A stretch of DNA of 64,000 nt from Methylobacterium aerolatum. GTDB lineage: Bacteria; Pseudomonadota; Alphaproteobacteria; Rhizobiales; Beijerinckiaceae. The notes under the pieces are model-generated. The model was given only the letters and a program-made list of their open reading frames with translations. It was not told where the DNA came from and did not search any database. Where the stretch lies: NCBI RefSeq assembly GCF_022179085.1, contig NZ_BPQE01000002.1:1-64000 (forward strand). The letters run 5' to 3'. A program made the translations under genes and the position numbers. Shown piece after piece: positions 46,439 through 54,584 of this stretch (positions within the stretch are counted from its first letter, which is position 1; every line of letters begins with the position of its first letter).

Positions 46439-46463
46439 GGAACACCCCGTGTATGGCCGCGTT
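46439..46463 (+). promoter_or_regulatory. EcfG-type promoter (GGAAC-N16-CGTT) of the hdeD gene
   Basis: GGAAC at 46439-46443 and CGTT at 46460-46463, spacer exactly 16. The gene start is 29 bases after the -10. Confidence 0.82.
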
Positions 46464-46492
46464 TCGCGGGCATCAGACGGAGCTTCGCAGCC

Positions 46493-47137
46493 ATGACCAG
46501 CGGCCCATTCCCCGATTCGCGGTCCACTTCGCCCTCGGGCGTGCCCCTCGTCGGCGTCGCGCGCCTCGACGCGATGAGCGCCTCGCTCGCCCGCAACTGG
46601 TGGCTCGTGGCCCTGCGGGGCGTCGTGAGCATCGCGTTCGGCGCCATCGCCCTGCTGGCGCCGGCCGCCTTCGTGCTCTCGCTCGTCCTGTTCTTCGCCG
46701 CCTACATGCTGGCCGATGGCGTCTTCACCATCGTCGGCGCGATCCGGGCGGCGCAGCGCCACGAACGGTGGGGGTTCCTGCTCTTCGAAGGGCTCATCGA
46801 CATCGTGGTCGGCGCGGCGGCCTTCCTCGTGCCGGCGGCGGCGGTCTGGGCCTTCGTGCTGCTGCTCGCGGCCTGGGCCTTCGTCACCGGCGCGCTGATG
46901 ATCGCCGCCGCCTTCCGCCTGCACCTGCATTACGGCCGCTGGTGGCTTCTCCTCGGGGGCGCCGTGTCCCTGCTGTTCGGGCTCGCGCTGGTGATCGAGC
47001 CGGGCATGTCCGCCCTGGTCCTGACATGGTGGATCGGCGGATACGCCGTCGCCTTCGGCGTGCTCCTGGTCATCCTCGGCCTCCGCCTCCGCAGCCGCCA
47101 CGCGGCCGGACCGGGCGCACTCAATGGCCGGTTGTGA
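46493..47137 (+). CDS. HdeD family (DUF308) acid-resistance membrane protein
   Basis: A 214-residue protein with six transmembrane helices in three DUF308 pairs. The usual opening ARNWWLVALRGVVSIAFGAIA is followed by YMLADGVFTIVGAIRAA and HLHYGRWWLLLGGAVSLLFG. HdeD is an inner-membrane protein of acid resistance in enterobacteria. A perfect EcfG-type promoter just upstream places it in the general stress regulon. The start at 46493 suits the predicted transcript; a later Met at codon 28 is nearer the family start. Confidence 0.86.
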   Translation: MTSGPFPDSRSTSPSGVPLVGVARLDAMSASLARNWWLVALRGVVSIAFGAIALLAPAAFVLSLVLFFAAYMLADGVFTIVGAIRAAQRHERWGFLLFEGLIDIVVGAAAFLVPAAAVWAFVLLLAAWAFVTGALMIAAAFRLHLHYGRWWLLLGGAVSLLFGLALVIEPGMSALVLTWWIGGYAVAFGVLLVILGLRLRSRHAAGPGALNGRL

Positions 47138-47192
47138 ATACCCGTAGCGGCGGCGCCACCGGTCAAGGTACACTCGCGTTCCAGAGTGGCCG

Positions 47193-49724
47193 ATGGCAGG
47201 ACGACCGGACAGGATGAGGCCCGACGCGTCCGAACCACCGGAGCCGGGCCTTCGGCCCCGCGAGACCGGCTCGCCCCCCGGCGGGCAACCCGATACCCGC
47301 GCCGCCGGGCGCGAGGTCCTCGGAGCCGCCTCGGCGCTCGTGCGCAGCCTTGGCGTCTTTGCCGGCCGGGCGGGGGGTGACGCGGTCCGCTCCGCCCGGG
47401 CGCGGATCGCGGCCGCCGCTGCCGACCGGCACCGCCGACGCGCGGCGCGGGCTTCTGAGAGTGCCGCTCCGGCATCCACCGACAGGCCCGCCCGGGCGCA
47501 CCTCGAAGAGCCCGTGTCGCGGGGATCCGGGCGCGGCGCAGGACTGCGCGCCCTCGCCGCCCGCCGCCCCGTCCTCGCGGGTTTCGCGGCGCTGATCCTC
47601 CTTCCGGTCCTGCTCCTCTCCCTCTACGTCGCCGCGGCGCTCGTGACCCTGCCGCCCCTCGGCAGCGGAGCGGCGGTGACGGGCCAGCGCGCCGTGACCG
47701 TGGAGGCCGACGACGGGCGCGTCTTCGCCACGCGCGGCAGCTTCCGCGGCAACCGCCTGACGCAGGCAGACCTGCCGCCGAACCTCGCCCACGCCATCGT
47801 CGCCATCGAGGATCGGCGGTTCTACCACCATTTCGGCATCGACCTGCGTGGGCTCGCCCGCGCGGCGTGGCGCAACGTTCGCGGCGGCGGCGTGCGCGAG
47901 GGCGGCTCGACCATCACGCAGCAATACGTCCGGCTCGTCACCCTGAGCCAGGAGAAGACCCTCTGGCGCAAGACCCAGGAGGCGCTCCTCGCCCTCCGGG
48001 CCGAGGCCACGATGAGCAAGGACGAGATCCTGCTCGGCTACCTCGACGCGGCCTATTTCGGCGCCGGCGCCTACGGGGCGGATGCCGCCGCCCGGCGCTA
48101 TTTCGGCAAACCCGCCAAGGCCCTGACCCTGCCCGAGGCGGCGATGCTGGCGGGCCTCGTGCGCGCCCCGTCCCAACTCGCGCCGACCCACAACCTCGGC
48201 GGCGCCAAGGAGCGCGCCGACGTGGTGCTCCAGGCCATGGTCGAGACCGGCGCCATCACCCAGAAGGACGCGGATGCCGCCCGCCGCAAGAGCGTGACCC
48301 TGAAGACCCCACCCGAGGCGCCGCCGGGCACGAACTACTTCCTCGACATGATCGCTCCCGACCTGAAACGGCTCGCGGGCTCGGAGGGCGACGTCACGGT
48401 CCGCTCGACCCTCAACCTCGACCTCCAGAGCCTCGCCGAGGCGGCCGTGGCGCGGCGCCTCGACAAGGACGGCGCCCGCCGCAAGGTCGGGCAGGCGGCG
48501 ATGATCGTGCTCTCGAAGGAGGGGGCGATCCTGGCCATGGTCGGGGGCAAGGATTACGAGGACAGCCAGTTCAACCGGGCGGTGCAGGCCAAGCGCCAGC
48601 CCGGCTCGCTGTTCAAGATGCTGACCTACCTCACGGCCTACGAGAAGGGCATGACGACCGAGACCGTCATGGTCGATCGTCCGGTGAGGATCGGCGATTG
48701 GGCGCCGGACAACGACGATGGGCGCTTCCGGGGGCCGGTGACCCTGCGCACCGCCTTCGCGCTCTCGATCAACACGGTGGCGGCGCAGATCGGCCAGGAG
48801 GTCGGCATCCCGGCCATCATCGAGACGGCGCGGCGGCTCGGCATCCAATCGGACCTGCCGGCGGTGCCGAGCCTCGTCCTCGGCTCCGGCGCGGTGAGCC
48901 TCCTGGAGATGACCCGCGCCTTCGGCTCCGTGCTGGCCGGCCGGGAGCCGCTGGAGACCTACGCCATCAACGCCATCAGGGGAGCGGACCCCAAGCCGGT
49001 CTTCGTCCGCGCGGATCCGAAGGGAGCGGCCAACCTGCCCATGGAGCCGCGCACGATGATGCTCGACTCGCTCCAGGCGGTGGTCGATTCGGGCACCGGG
49101 CGGGCGGCGCGGGTGCCGGGCCAGATCGTCGGCGGCAAGACCGGCACCAGCCAGGATTTCCGCGATGCGTGGTTCGTCGGCATGACGCCCGATCTCGTGG
49201 TCGGCGTCTGGGTCGGGAACGACGACGACAGCCCGATGAACCGGATGTTCGGCGGCGAGATGCCGGCGGGGATCTTCCACGACTTCGTGCAGAGGGCCTC
49301 GTCCCTCATCGCCAAGGGCCGCACCCGGCCCACCGCCTCCGCCGCGCGGGCCGAGACCGTGCCCGCCGCCGAGGTGCCACCGCCGCCCGTGCCGCCCGCG
49401 CCCGTGGGCAGCGACGAGACGCGGGGCGTCCCCACCGTGATCGACACGGGCACCCTCGGCATCCGGGGTCGCACGGTGCGGCTGCTCGGCGTCGAGGGCC
49501 AGGGCGGCCACCTCGCCCGGCAGCTCGCCGCCTATCTGCGCCGCCGGGAGGTGGTGTGCGCGCCGGGGCCGGAGGACGGCACCCGCTGCACCCTCGACGG
49601 CGCCGATCTCGCGGGCCTCATCGTGGCGGCGGGCGGCGCCCGCGCCCGGGAGGATGCGCCCGCCGACCTCCTCGAAGCGGAGGATCAGGCCCGCGCCGAG
49701 CGGGTGGGTTTGTGGGGGCGGTGA
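47193..49724 (+). CDS. Class A penicillin-binding protein with C-terminal SNase-like domain
   Basis: An 843-residue bifunctional peptidoglycan synthase. Roughly 125 low-complexity cytosolic residues, one membrane helix (about 128-152), GT51 transglycosylase with IEDRRFYHHFGID and REGGSTITQQYV, then a transpeptidase domain with SxxK (PGSLFKM), SxN (SIN) and KTG (GGKTGTS). The last 100 residues (IDTGTLGIRGRTVRLLGVEG to QARAERVGLWGR) look like a staphylococcal nuclease fold, but the catalytic Glu expected after RLLG is replaced. It builds cell wall at the inner membrane. An in-frame ATG at 47214 is an alternative start. Confidence 0.87.
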   Translation: MAGRPDRMRPDASEPPEPGLRPRETGSPPGGQPDTRAAGREVLGAASALVRSLGVFAGRAGGDAVRSARARIAAAAADRHRRRAARASESAAPASTDRPARAHLEEPVSRGSGRGAGLRALAARRPVLAGFAALILLPVLLLSLYVAAALVTLPPLGSGAAVTGQRAVTVEADDGRVFATRGSFRGNRLTQADLPPNLAHAIVAIEDRRFYHHFGIDLRGLARAAWRNVRGGGVREGGSTITQQYVRLVTLSQEKTLWRKTQEALLALRAEATMSKDEILLGYLDAAYFGAGAYGADAAARRYFGKPAKALTLPEAAMLAGLVRAPSQLAPTHNLGGAKERADVVLQAMVETGAITQKDADAARRKSVTLKTPPEAPPGTNYFLDMIAPDLKRLAGSEGDVTVRSTLNLDLQSLAEAAVARRLDKDGARRKVGQAAMIVLSKEGAILAMVGGKDYEDSQFNRAVQAKRQPGSLFKMLTYLTAYEKGMTTETVMVDRPVRIGDWAPDNDDGRFRGPVTLRTAFALSINTVAAQIGQEVGIPAIIETARRLGIQSDLPAVPSLVLGSGAVSLLEMTRAFGSVLAGREPLETYAINAIRGADPKPVFVRADPKGAANLPMEPRTMMLDSLQAVVDSGTGRAARVPGQIVGGKTGTSQDFRDAWFVGMTPDLVVGVWVGNDDDSPMNRMFGGEMPAGIFHDFVQRASSLIAKGRTRPTASAARAETVPAAEVPPPPVPPAPVGSDETRGVPTVIDTGTLGIRGRTVRLLGVEGQGGHLARQLAAYLRRREVVCAPGPEDGTRCTLDGADLAGLIVAAGGARAREDAPADLLEAEDQARAERVGLWGR

Positions 49725-49756
49725 GCGGGAGAACCCGCGCCATTCGTCGCCCATGC

Positions 49757-49851
49757 CGTCTTCGCCAGCGCGGGCCGAAGCAACCCAGGGCCGTGGAACG
49801 CCTCCGGACGGTGCGCGTCCCTGGATCGCTCCGTGGCGCCCGCGAAGACGG
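49757..49851. repeat. Dispersed palindromic repeat, copy 5 (diverged)
   Basis: CCGTCTTCGCCAGCGCGGGC with a complementary right end GGCGCCCGCGAAGACGG; the inner GAAGCAACCCAGGG and CCCTGGATCGCT match the family. Located after the PBP gene. Confidence 0.75.
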
Positions 49852-49871
49852 GACGGCGCGGTGATGCGCCG

Positions 49872-50315
49872 CTACGACGGGGCGCGGAGTGTCGCGAGGG
49901 TCCGCTCGTCCCGCCCGCCGTCGTAGAACCGGTCCAGGGCCCGTTCGAACAGCGGATCCCCCGGCGCGGCCGCCGCGAACAGCGTCATCGACGAGCGGAA
50001 CTTCAGGTCGTCGGGGCTGCCGAACAGGTCGTGGGCCGAGCCCGTCGCGCCTGCCAACGCGGCCTGCGTACACTCCCTCAAGCGCGGCCCGAGCACGGGA
50101 TGGGCGAGATAGGCCCGCGCCTCGTCGAGGGAGGCGATGGCGTAGCGTCGCGCCATGGGACTCGATCCGAGCCCCGCGATCTGGGGGAAGACGTACCAGA
50201 TCCAGTGGGAGCGTTTCCGGCCCGCCCGTAATTCGGCCAGCGCCGTCGCGAGGGAATCGGCCTGGGCCTCCACGAATCGGCAGAGGTCGAACGGGTCGTC
50301 GGGGCGGGACGCCAT
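49872..50315 (-). CDS. DUF1810 family protein
   Basis: A 147-residue protein beginning DDPFDLCRFVEAQ, followed by the DUF1810 core HWIWYVFPQIAGLG, YAIASLDEARAYLAHPVLG and FGSPDDLKFRSSMTLFAAA. The family is related to the calpastatin-annotated YbiA/DUF1810 group; its biochemical role is not established. The ATG at 50315 is preferred. It converges with the PBP gene and the repeat element. Confidence 0.88.
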   Translation of the reverse strand: MASRPDDPFDLCRFVEAQADSLATALAELRAGRKRSHWIWYVFPQIAGLGSSPMARRYAIASLDEARAYLAHPVLGPRLRECTQAALAGATGSAHDLFGSPDDLKFRSSMTLFAAAAPGDPLFERALDRFYDGGRDERTLATLRAPS

Positions 50316-50390
50316 GGCGGAGTCTCTCTGCGTGGGGAGGCTGGTCATTCCCCTCAACGCCCCTCCGGTCGAACGGTCACCTCCAACGAC

Positions 50391-50424
50391 AAAGCCCCCG
50401 GCGAGGGTGTCGCCAGGGGCCTTC
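50391..50424 (-). terminator. Probable terminator after the lanmodulin-like gene
   Basis: On the minus strand AAGGCCCCTGGCGA and TCGCCGGGGGCTTTG form a hairpin with a short T tract, about 33 bases beyond the stop codon. Confidence 0.6.
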
Positions 50425-50456
50425 GATGGGAGCGGAGGGGCCTCGCGGCCCGCGGC

Positions 50457-50870
50457 TTACTTGATGAGGGCGACGAGGGCCTTGCCTGCCTTGGAGTTCA
50501 GCTCCTTGGCGTCGAGGGTGCCGTCGTTGTCCGGGTCGGCCATCTTGAAGCGCTCGGCGACGGCGGCGAGGTACTCGTTCTTGTCGAGGGTCCCGTCGCT
50601 GTCCGGATCGGCGGACTTCACGCCGGACTTGCTCAGGCGGCCCTTCAGCTCCTTGGCATCGAGGGTGCTGTCGGCATCCTTCTCGAGGCGGTCGAAGGTG
50701 GCGGAGGCAACGGCCTGCACTTCCTTCATGTCGACGGTGCCGTCGTTGTCGGTGTCGATCATCCGCACCGCCGACGCGCCGCCGGCCGGCTTCGCCATGG
50801 CGGCCGGAGCCGAAACGCCCACGATCGTGAGGGCCACTGCCGCGAAGCCGCTGATAGAACGAAGGGTCAT
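50457..50870 (-). CDS. Lanmodulin-like periplasmic EF-hand protein
   Basis: A 137-residue protein with a signal peptide cleaved after AAMA (about residue 26). Four EF-hand loops are at 39-50 (DTDNDGTVDMKE), 63-74 (EKDADSTLDAKE), 88-99 (DPDSDGTLDKNE) and 112-123 (DPDNDGTLDAKE), with short 12-13 residue linkers. From memory, this spacing, the Pro at loop position 2 and linkers such as LKGR and YLAAV match lanmodulin, the picomolar lanthanide-binding protein of Methylobacterium extorquens. Loop 1 has Thr in place of Pro, and loop 2 is degenerate (Glu at 1, Lys at 2, Ser at 6). A Ca-binding role cannot be excluded. Confidence 0.85.
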   Translation of the reverse strand: MTLRSISGFAAVALTIVGVSAPAAMAKPAGGASAVRMIDTDNDGTVDMKEVQAVASATFDRLEKDADSTLDAKELKGRLSKSGVKSADPDSDGTLDKNEYLAAVAERFKMADPDNDGTLDAKELNSKAGKALVALIK

Positions 50871-51019
50871 TGCCACTTTCTCCCGAAATGAGTGTGGCAA
50901 TCTCGTAGTCCGTGGGACGCCATGACGCAAGTGCGAAATGAAGTATCCGGTCATGCTCCACAGCGGCACAGGAAAGGAGAGCCAGCGGTGGCTGGCCCTC
51001 CCTCAACGATCCGGTGGGA

Positions 51020-51265
51020 TCAGTAGTCGTAGCCGCGACGATAGGCGCCGCGCCGCTCGTCGTCGTAGCGCTGACGCCGGTAGTAGCGGTCCTCGGCCTC
51101 GCGATCCCTGCGGTATTCCTCGCGCCGGTAGTCGCGCTCACGCTGGGCGCGGGAGCGCAGGTCGATGCTCGGCCCGCCGGGACCGATCTCGATCGACTGG
51201 GCGGCGGCGGGAACCACGCTCGCAAGCGAAGCGGCGACGATGGCACTGGCGAGCAGTGTCTTCAT
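51020..51265 (-). CDS. Small exported Arg/Tyr-rich protein
   Basis: An 81-residue protein with a signal peptide (LLASAIVAASLASVVPAAAQ) and a mature part rich in Arg, Tyr, Glu and Asp (REEYRRDREAEDRYYRRQRY, ending RRGYDY). The tail is probably disordered. GGAG lies just upstream of the ATG at 51265. Similar short secreted proteins are common in Rhizobiales with no known role. It is upstream of the lanmodulin-like gene on the same strand, with a 149-base gap. Confidence 0.72.
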   Translation of the reverse strand: MKTLLASAIVAASLASVVPAAAQSIEIGPGGPSIDLRSRAQRERDYRREEYRRDREAEDRYYRRQRYDDERRGAYRRGYDY

Positions 51266-51334
51266 AGCGTTCTCCAACTCGTGTTCCGGGAGGCAACACG
51301 AATTGGTGCGCATTGTTCCAGCCTGTCCCGCAAT

Positions 51335-52948
51335 TCAAGCCAGCGTAGTCAGGTCCTGGAACCAGTGTTGAGCCTGAACATACTGTGAGACGCGATTCGA
51401 TAAAGCGTGGGGATTGGTGTCGTGGACGACCCAGACTTGCACGGCGTCGTTCACCACGATCTCGTGGATGCGCGCCAGCAACCGATCCTGTTCGGCGGTG
51501 TCCAGACTGGCCTTCACCTGATCGCAGAGGCCATCGACCTCGGGATTGCGGTAATGGCTCCAGTTCACCCCGTTGGGAGCCACCTGCCGTGAATCGTAGA
51601 AGCGCAGGATGGCGTAGAACGGATCGGAGGTGACGTAGGCGATGTTGCCGGCGCTCACGCCCTTCTGGCTCGGGTCCGCCGCGCCCTGCCGCCAGCCCGT
51701 GTAGGCCACCTCCAGCTCCACCACCTTGAACTCGGCCTGGATGCCGACCTCGGCCCAGCTCTGCTGCACGAATTCGTTGATCGGCAGCGAGAGCATCTGG
51801 CCGGTGCCGCCGCTCGGGATCAGGATCGTGGTCTTGAGGGGGTTCTTCACCGAGTAACCCGCCGCCTCCACGAGCTTGCGGGCTTGGTCCACATCGGTCT
51901 TGATCGCGAACTCCGGCTTGCCGAACCACGGGCTCGACGGCTGGACCTGCCCCACGGCCGGGGTGGCGAGGCCGCCCATCAGCTGCACCACGCCCTCCCG
52001 GTCGATGGCGAGGTTGGCGGCCTTGCGCAGCCGCAGGTCGCGCCAGGGCGAGCCCTCCACCATGGAGAGGTGGTAGTTCCAGACATGCGGCGTGTCGTTG
52101 CCGACGACGCGCATCCCCGCCCCCTTGAGGCGCGGCACCGCGTCGGGCGCCGGCGTCTCGATCAGGTCCACGTTGCCGGAGAGGAGCGCGTTCACCCGCG
52201 CCAGTTCCTCGGGGACGCAGGCCAGCGTGAGCTTGGACAGCTTCGGGATGCGCTTCGGATTCCAGTAGCCGGCGTTCGGCACAAGTTCCAGGCTCACCCG
52301 GGGCGTCAGCTTGGCGAGCTTGAACGGGCCGGTGCCGGACGGCTCGAAGGCGAACTTCGCCCAATCCCGGCCGACCTTCTCGTACTGGGCGGGCGAGGAG
52401 ATCAGGAACCAGAGCATCTGGTAGGGAAAGAGGCTGTCGACGGACTTCGTCGTGACCTGCACCGTCTTCGCGTCGAGCTTCCTGTAGGTCGCGACGCCGG
52501 GGAGGCGCGGGCGGACCTGGGCGGCCTGCCGCTGGTCGAAATGCGGCGCCTCCTTGTTGAGCACCTTGTCGAAGTTCCAGATCACTGCGTCGGCATCGAA
52601 GGGCGAGCCGTCGTGGAAGGTCACGCCCTCGCGCAGGTGGAAGATCCAGGTCTTGCGGTCGGCCGGGTCGCTCTCCCAGGAGGTGGCGAGGCCGGGCACC
52701 ATCCTGCCCGGGCGGTCGGCGACGGCGAGGTCCCAGGCGACGAGGGGATCGTAGAGGGTGAGGCCGGTGAACTGGTAGCCGCCCGCGCCCCGGTCCGGCT
52801 GGCCGGTGGTGAGCGGCAGGTCGGTCATCGAGATGCCGTAGGTCAGGGACCGGGGTTCGGCCGCCTGGGCCCGGCCGAGGGTGCCGAGGGACGCGAGCGC
52901 CGCCCCACCTGCCATGAGGGAACGACGCGTCGGCACGATCACAGTCAT
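51335..52948 (-). CDS. ABC transporter substrate-binding protein, family 5 (peptide/nickel type)
   Basis: A 537-residue periplasmic binding protein with a Tat-like signal (PTRRSLMAGGAALASLG, cleavage near AQA). SBP family 5 signatures are present: SWESDPADRKTWIFHLREGV, then FHDGSPFDADAVIWNF, AANLAIDREGVV and ILIPSGG. The family binds oligopeptides, dipeptides, nickel chelates or glycosides. No permease or ATPase genes are next to it, so it is an orphan. GGGAG lies six bases before the ATG at 52948. Confidence 0.9.
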   Translation of the reverse strand: MTVIVPTRRSLMAGGAALASLGTLGRAQAAEPRSLTYGISMTDLPLTTGQPDRGAGGYQFTGLTLYDPLVAWDLAVADRPGRMVPGLATSWESDPADRKTWIFHLREGVTFHDGSPFDADAVIWNFDKVLNKEAPHFDQRQAAQVRPRLPGVATYRKLDAKTVQVTTKSVDSLFPYQMLWFLISSPAQYEKVGRDWAKFAFEPSGTGPFKLAKLTPRVSLELVPNAGYWNPKRIPKLSKLTLACVPEELARVNALLSGNVDLIETPAPDAVPRLKGAGMRVVGNDTPHVWNYHLSMVEGSPWRDLRLRKAANLAIDREGVVQLMGGLATPAVGQVQPSSPWFGKPEFAIKTDVDQARKLVEAAGYSVKNPLKTTILIPSGGTGQMLSLPINEFVQQSWAEVGIQAEFKVVELEVAYTGWRQGAADPSQKGVSAGNIAYVTSDPFYAILRFYDSRQVAPNGVNWSHYRNPEVDGLCDQVKASLDTAEQDRLLARIHEIVVNDAVQVWVVHDTNPHALSNRVSQYVQAQHWFQDLTTLA

Positions 52949-53113
52949 CGGGACTCCCGGAATGCACGCAAGGGCTGCCTCCGGTATCTTGCATACTTCG
53001 TGCCTAGGGCTCGGCGCGCCCCGTCGGTGCGGGCGTCGTGACGTGCCGGAGGGGAAACGTCGTCGCCCCCGGCGCATCCCTCACCGGCTTCGCCGCGCGC
53101 GCACGGACGAGGG

Positions 53114-54175
53114 TCAGCCCTCCCAGACCTGCCCCGGCCGCAATGCCACGAAGCGCTCCTGCGCCATCCCGACGGCGGAGAGCGCGGCGGCGAGATCCTC
53201 GGCGGGACGCTCGACGCCTTCGTCGGTGAGCTGGAACGTGCCCCAATGGTGGCCGAGCGCTTGGTGCGCCTCCAGGATCCGCGCGATCTCCACCGCCTCG
53301 ACGGGATCGACGTGCTGCGGCCGCATGAACCAGCGCGGCTCGTAGGCGCCGATCGGCAGGGTCGCGAGGCGGGGCGCCCCGAAGCGCCCGCGGACCTCGC
53401 GGAAGATCGCCCCGTCGCCGAGCCCCGTATCGCCGACGTGGTAGTGGAAGCCCTGGGGCGACAGGATCGCGAAGGCGCACCACAGGGCCATCCGCCGGTC
53501 GTTCACGCCGCGGGCGGACCAGTGGTTGGCGGGGGTGAGGTGGACGGACAGCCCGTCGCCGAGATCGACCGACCCGCCCCAGTCGCGGGTCTCGACATGC
53601 ATCGTGCCGTCGTAGTTCCGCAGGATCGTGTCGTTGCCGAGCGGCGCGATCACGAGGGGCTGGTGTGCCTGCCACAACCGCGCGAGGTTCGGCCCGTCGA
53701 GATGGTCGTAGTGGTTGTGGGTGATCAGCACCGCATCGATCGGCGGCAGGTCCCCGAAGGCGATGCCGGGCGGGTTGACGCGCTTGGGCCCGGCGAACCG
53801 CACGGGGCTCGCCCGCTTGGCGAAGACCGGGTCGATCAGGATGTTGCGCCCGGCGACCTGCACAAGATAGCTCGCATGGCCGATCAGCACGACGCGCAGG
53901 CCCGCCACCCGCTCCGGCGGCCTGTCGGCGGGGAACGGGCTCGGGTAGGCCGCGGGCCAGGCCGTGCGCCGCCGCTTGGCCTGCCATTTCAGAACGTCGC
54001 CCAGGCCCCGATCGGTATCGACGCCGGGCAGGAAGAACCGCACACCGTCGAAATGGTCGGTGGCCGGCCCGGAATAGTAGGGGTTGGCGTTGCGCCGGTG
54101 CGCGGCATAGCCGACGCCGCCGAGGGTCATCACCGTGGCCGCGCTGGCGACCGTGAGCAGGCTGCGCCGTTTCAT
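53114..54175 (-). CDS. MBL-fold hydrolase, NAPE-PLD/UlaG-like
   Basis: A 353-residue protein with an N-terminal signal or anchor (RRSLLTVASAATVMTLGGVG) and a metallo-beta-lactamase domain. LIGHASYLVQVAGRNILIDP, then VLITHNHYDHLDG with HxHxDH, TPANHWSARG and FHYHVGDTGLGDG match the NAPE-hydrolysing phospholipase D group. It would act in the periplasm, possibly on phospholipid-derived substrates. The ATG at 54175 opens a typical Tat-like start. It is followed on the same strand by the binding protein gene. Confidence 0.86.
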   Translation of the reverse strand: MKRRSLLTVASAATVMTLGGVGYAAHRRNANPYYSGPATDHFDGVRFFLPGVDTDRGLGDVLKWQAKRRRTAWPAAYPSPFPADRPPERVAGLRVVLIGHASYLVQVAGRNILIDPVFAKRASPVRFAGPKRVNPPGIAFGDLPPIDAVLITHNHYDHLDGPNLARLWQAHQPLVIAPLGNDTILRNYDGTMHVETRDWGGSVDLGDGLSVHLTPANHWSARGVNDRRMALWCAFAILSPQGFHYHVGDTGLGDGAIFREVRGRFGAPRLATLPIGAYEPRWFMRPQHVDPVEAVEIARILEAHQALGHHWGTFQLTDEGVERPAEDLAAALSAVGMAQERFVALRPGQVWEG

Positions 54176-54260
54176 GACATGGGAGATGGCGACCCCGCCG
54201 CCGGGGTCAAGCGAGACATCTCGCCGGAGGGCATGCCGGGCGGCCGCGTCGGCGGCGGGC

Positions 54261-54506
54261 TCAGGCCCCCGCTTCGAGCAGTTCCGTCGCGAGGGAGAGG
54301 CGCACGCGGTAGACGACGTTGCCCCCGTCGTCGCGCACGCCGGCCACGTAATCCTGGCGCTCGACATCCGGCAGCATGTCGCGGGCGATGGCCGACATGA
54401 TCCGCGCCACCTTCGCCCGGGCGGCCGGCAGGTCCGGCAGGTCGAAGCCGACCTCGTCCTTGATGGGCTGCGTGCCGTCGTGGAGATCAATGAAATAGCG
54501 TGGCAT
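54261..54506 (-). CDS. DUF6894 family small protein
   Basis: An 81-residue protein starting MPRYFIDLHDGTQPIKDEVG and containing DLPDLPAARAKVARIMSAIA, the pattern of DUF6894, which is very common in Methylobacterium and Bradyrhizobium. The family has no known role. It lies between the MBL and Rieske genes, on the same strand, as a separate unit. Confidence 0.82.
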   Translation of the reverse strand: MPRYFIDLHDGTQPIKDEVGFDLPDLPAARAKVARIMSAIARDMLPDVERQDYVAGVRDDGGNVVYRVRLSLATELLEAGA

Positions 54507-54584
54507 CGAGCGGTGAGTCTCACGGGATCGGTCGGCCGTGAGCCTAGGGAGGCGAAGGTTAACGAGACCTTTCCGTCCGACCCC

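Noticed and set aside
45140-47479. A 779-codon open frame on the minus strand
   Set aside because: Antisense to the SLT, HdeD and PBP genes; its composition is that of a shadow frame.
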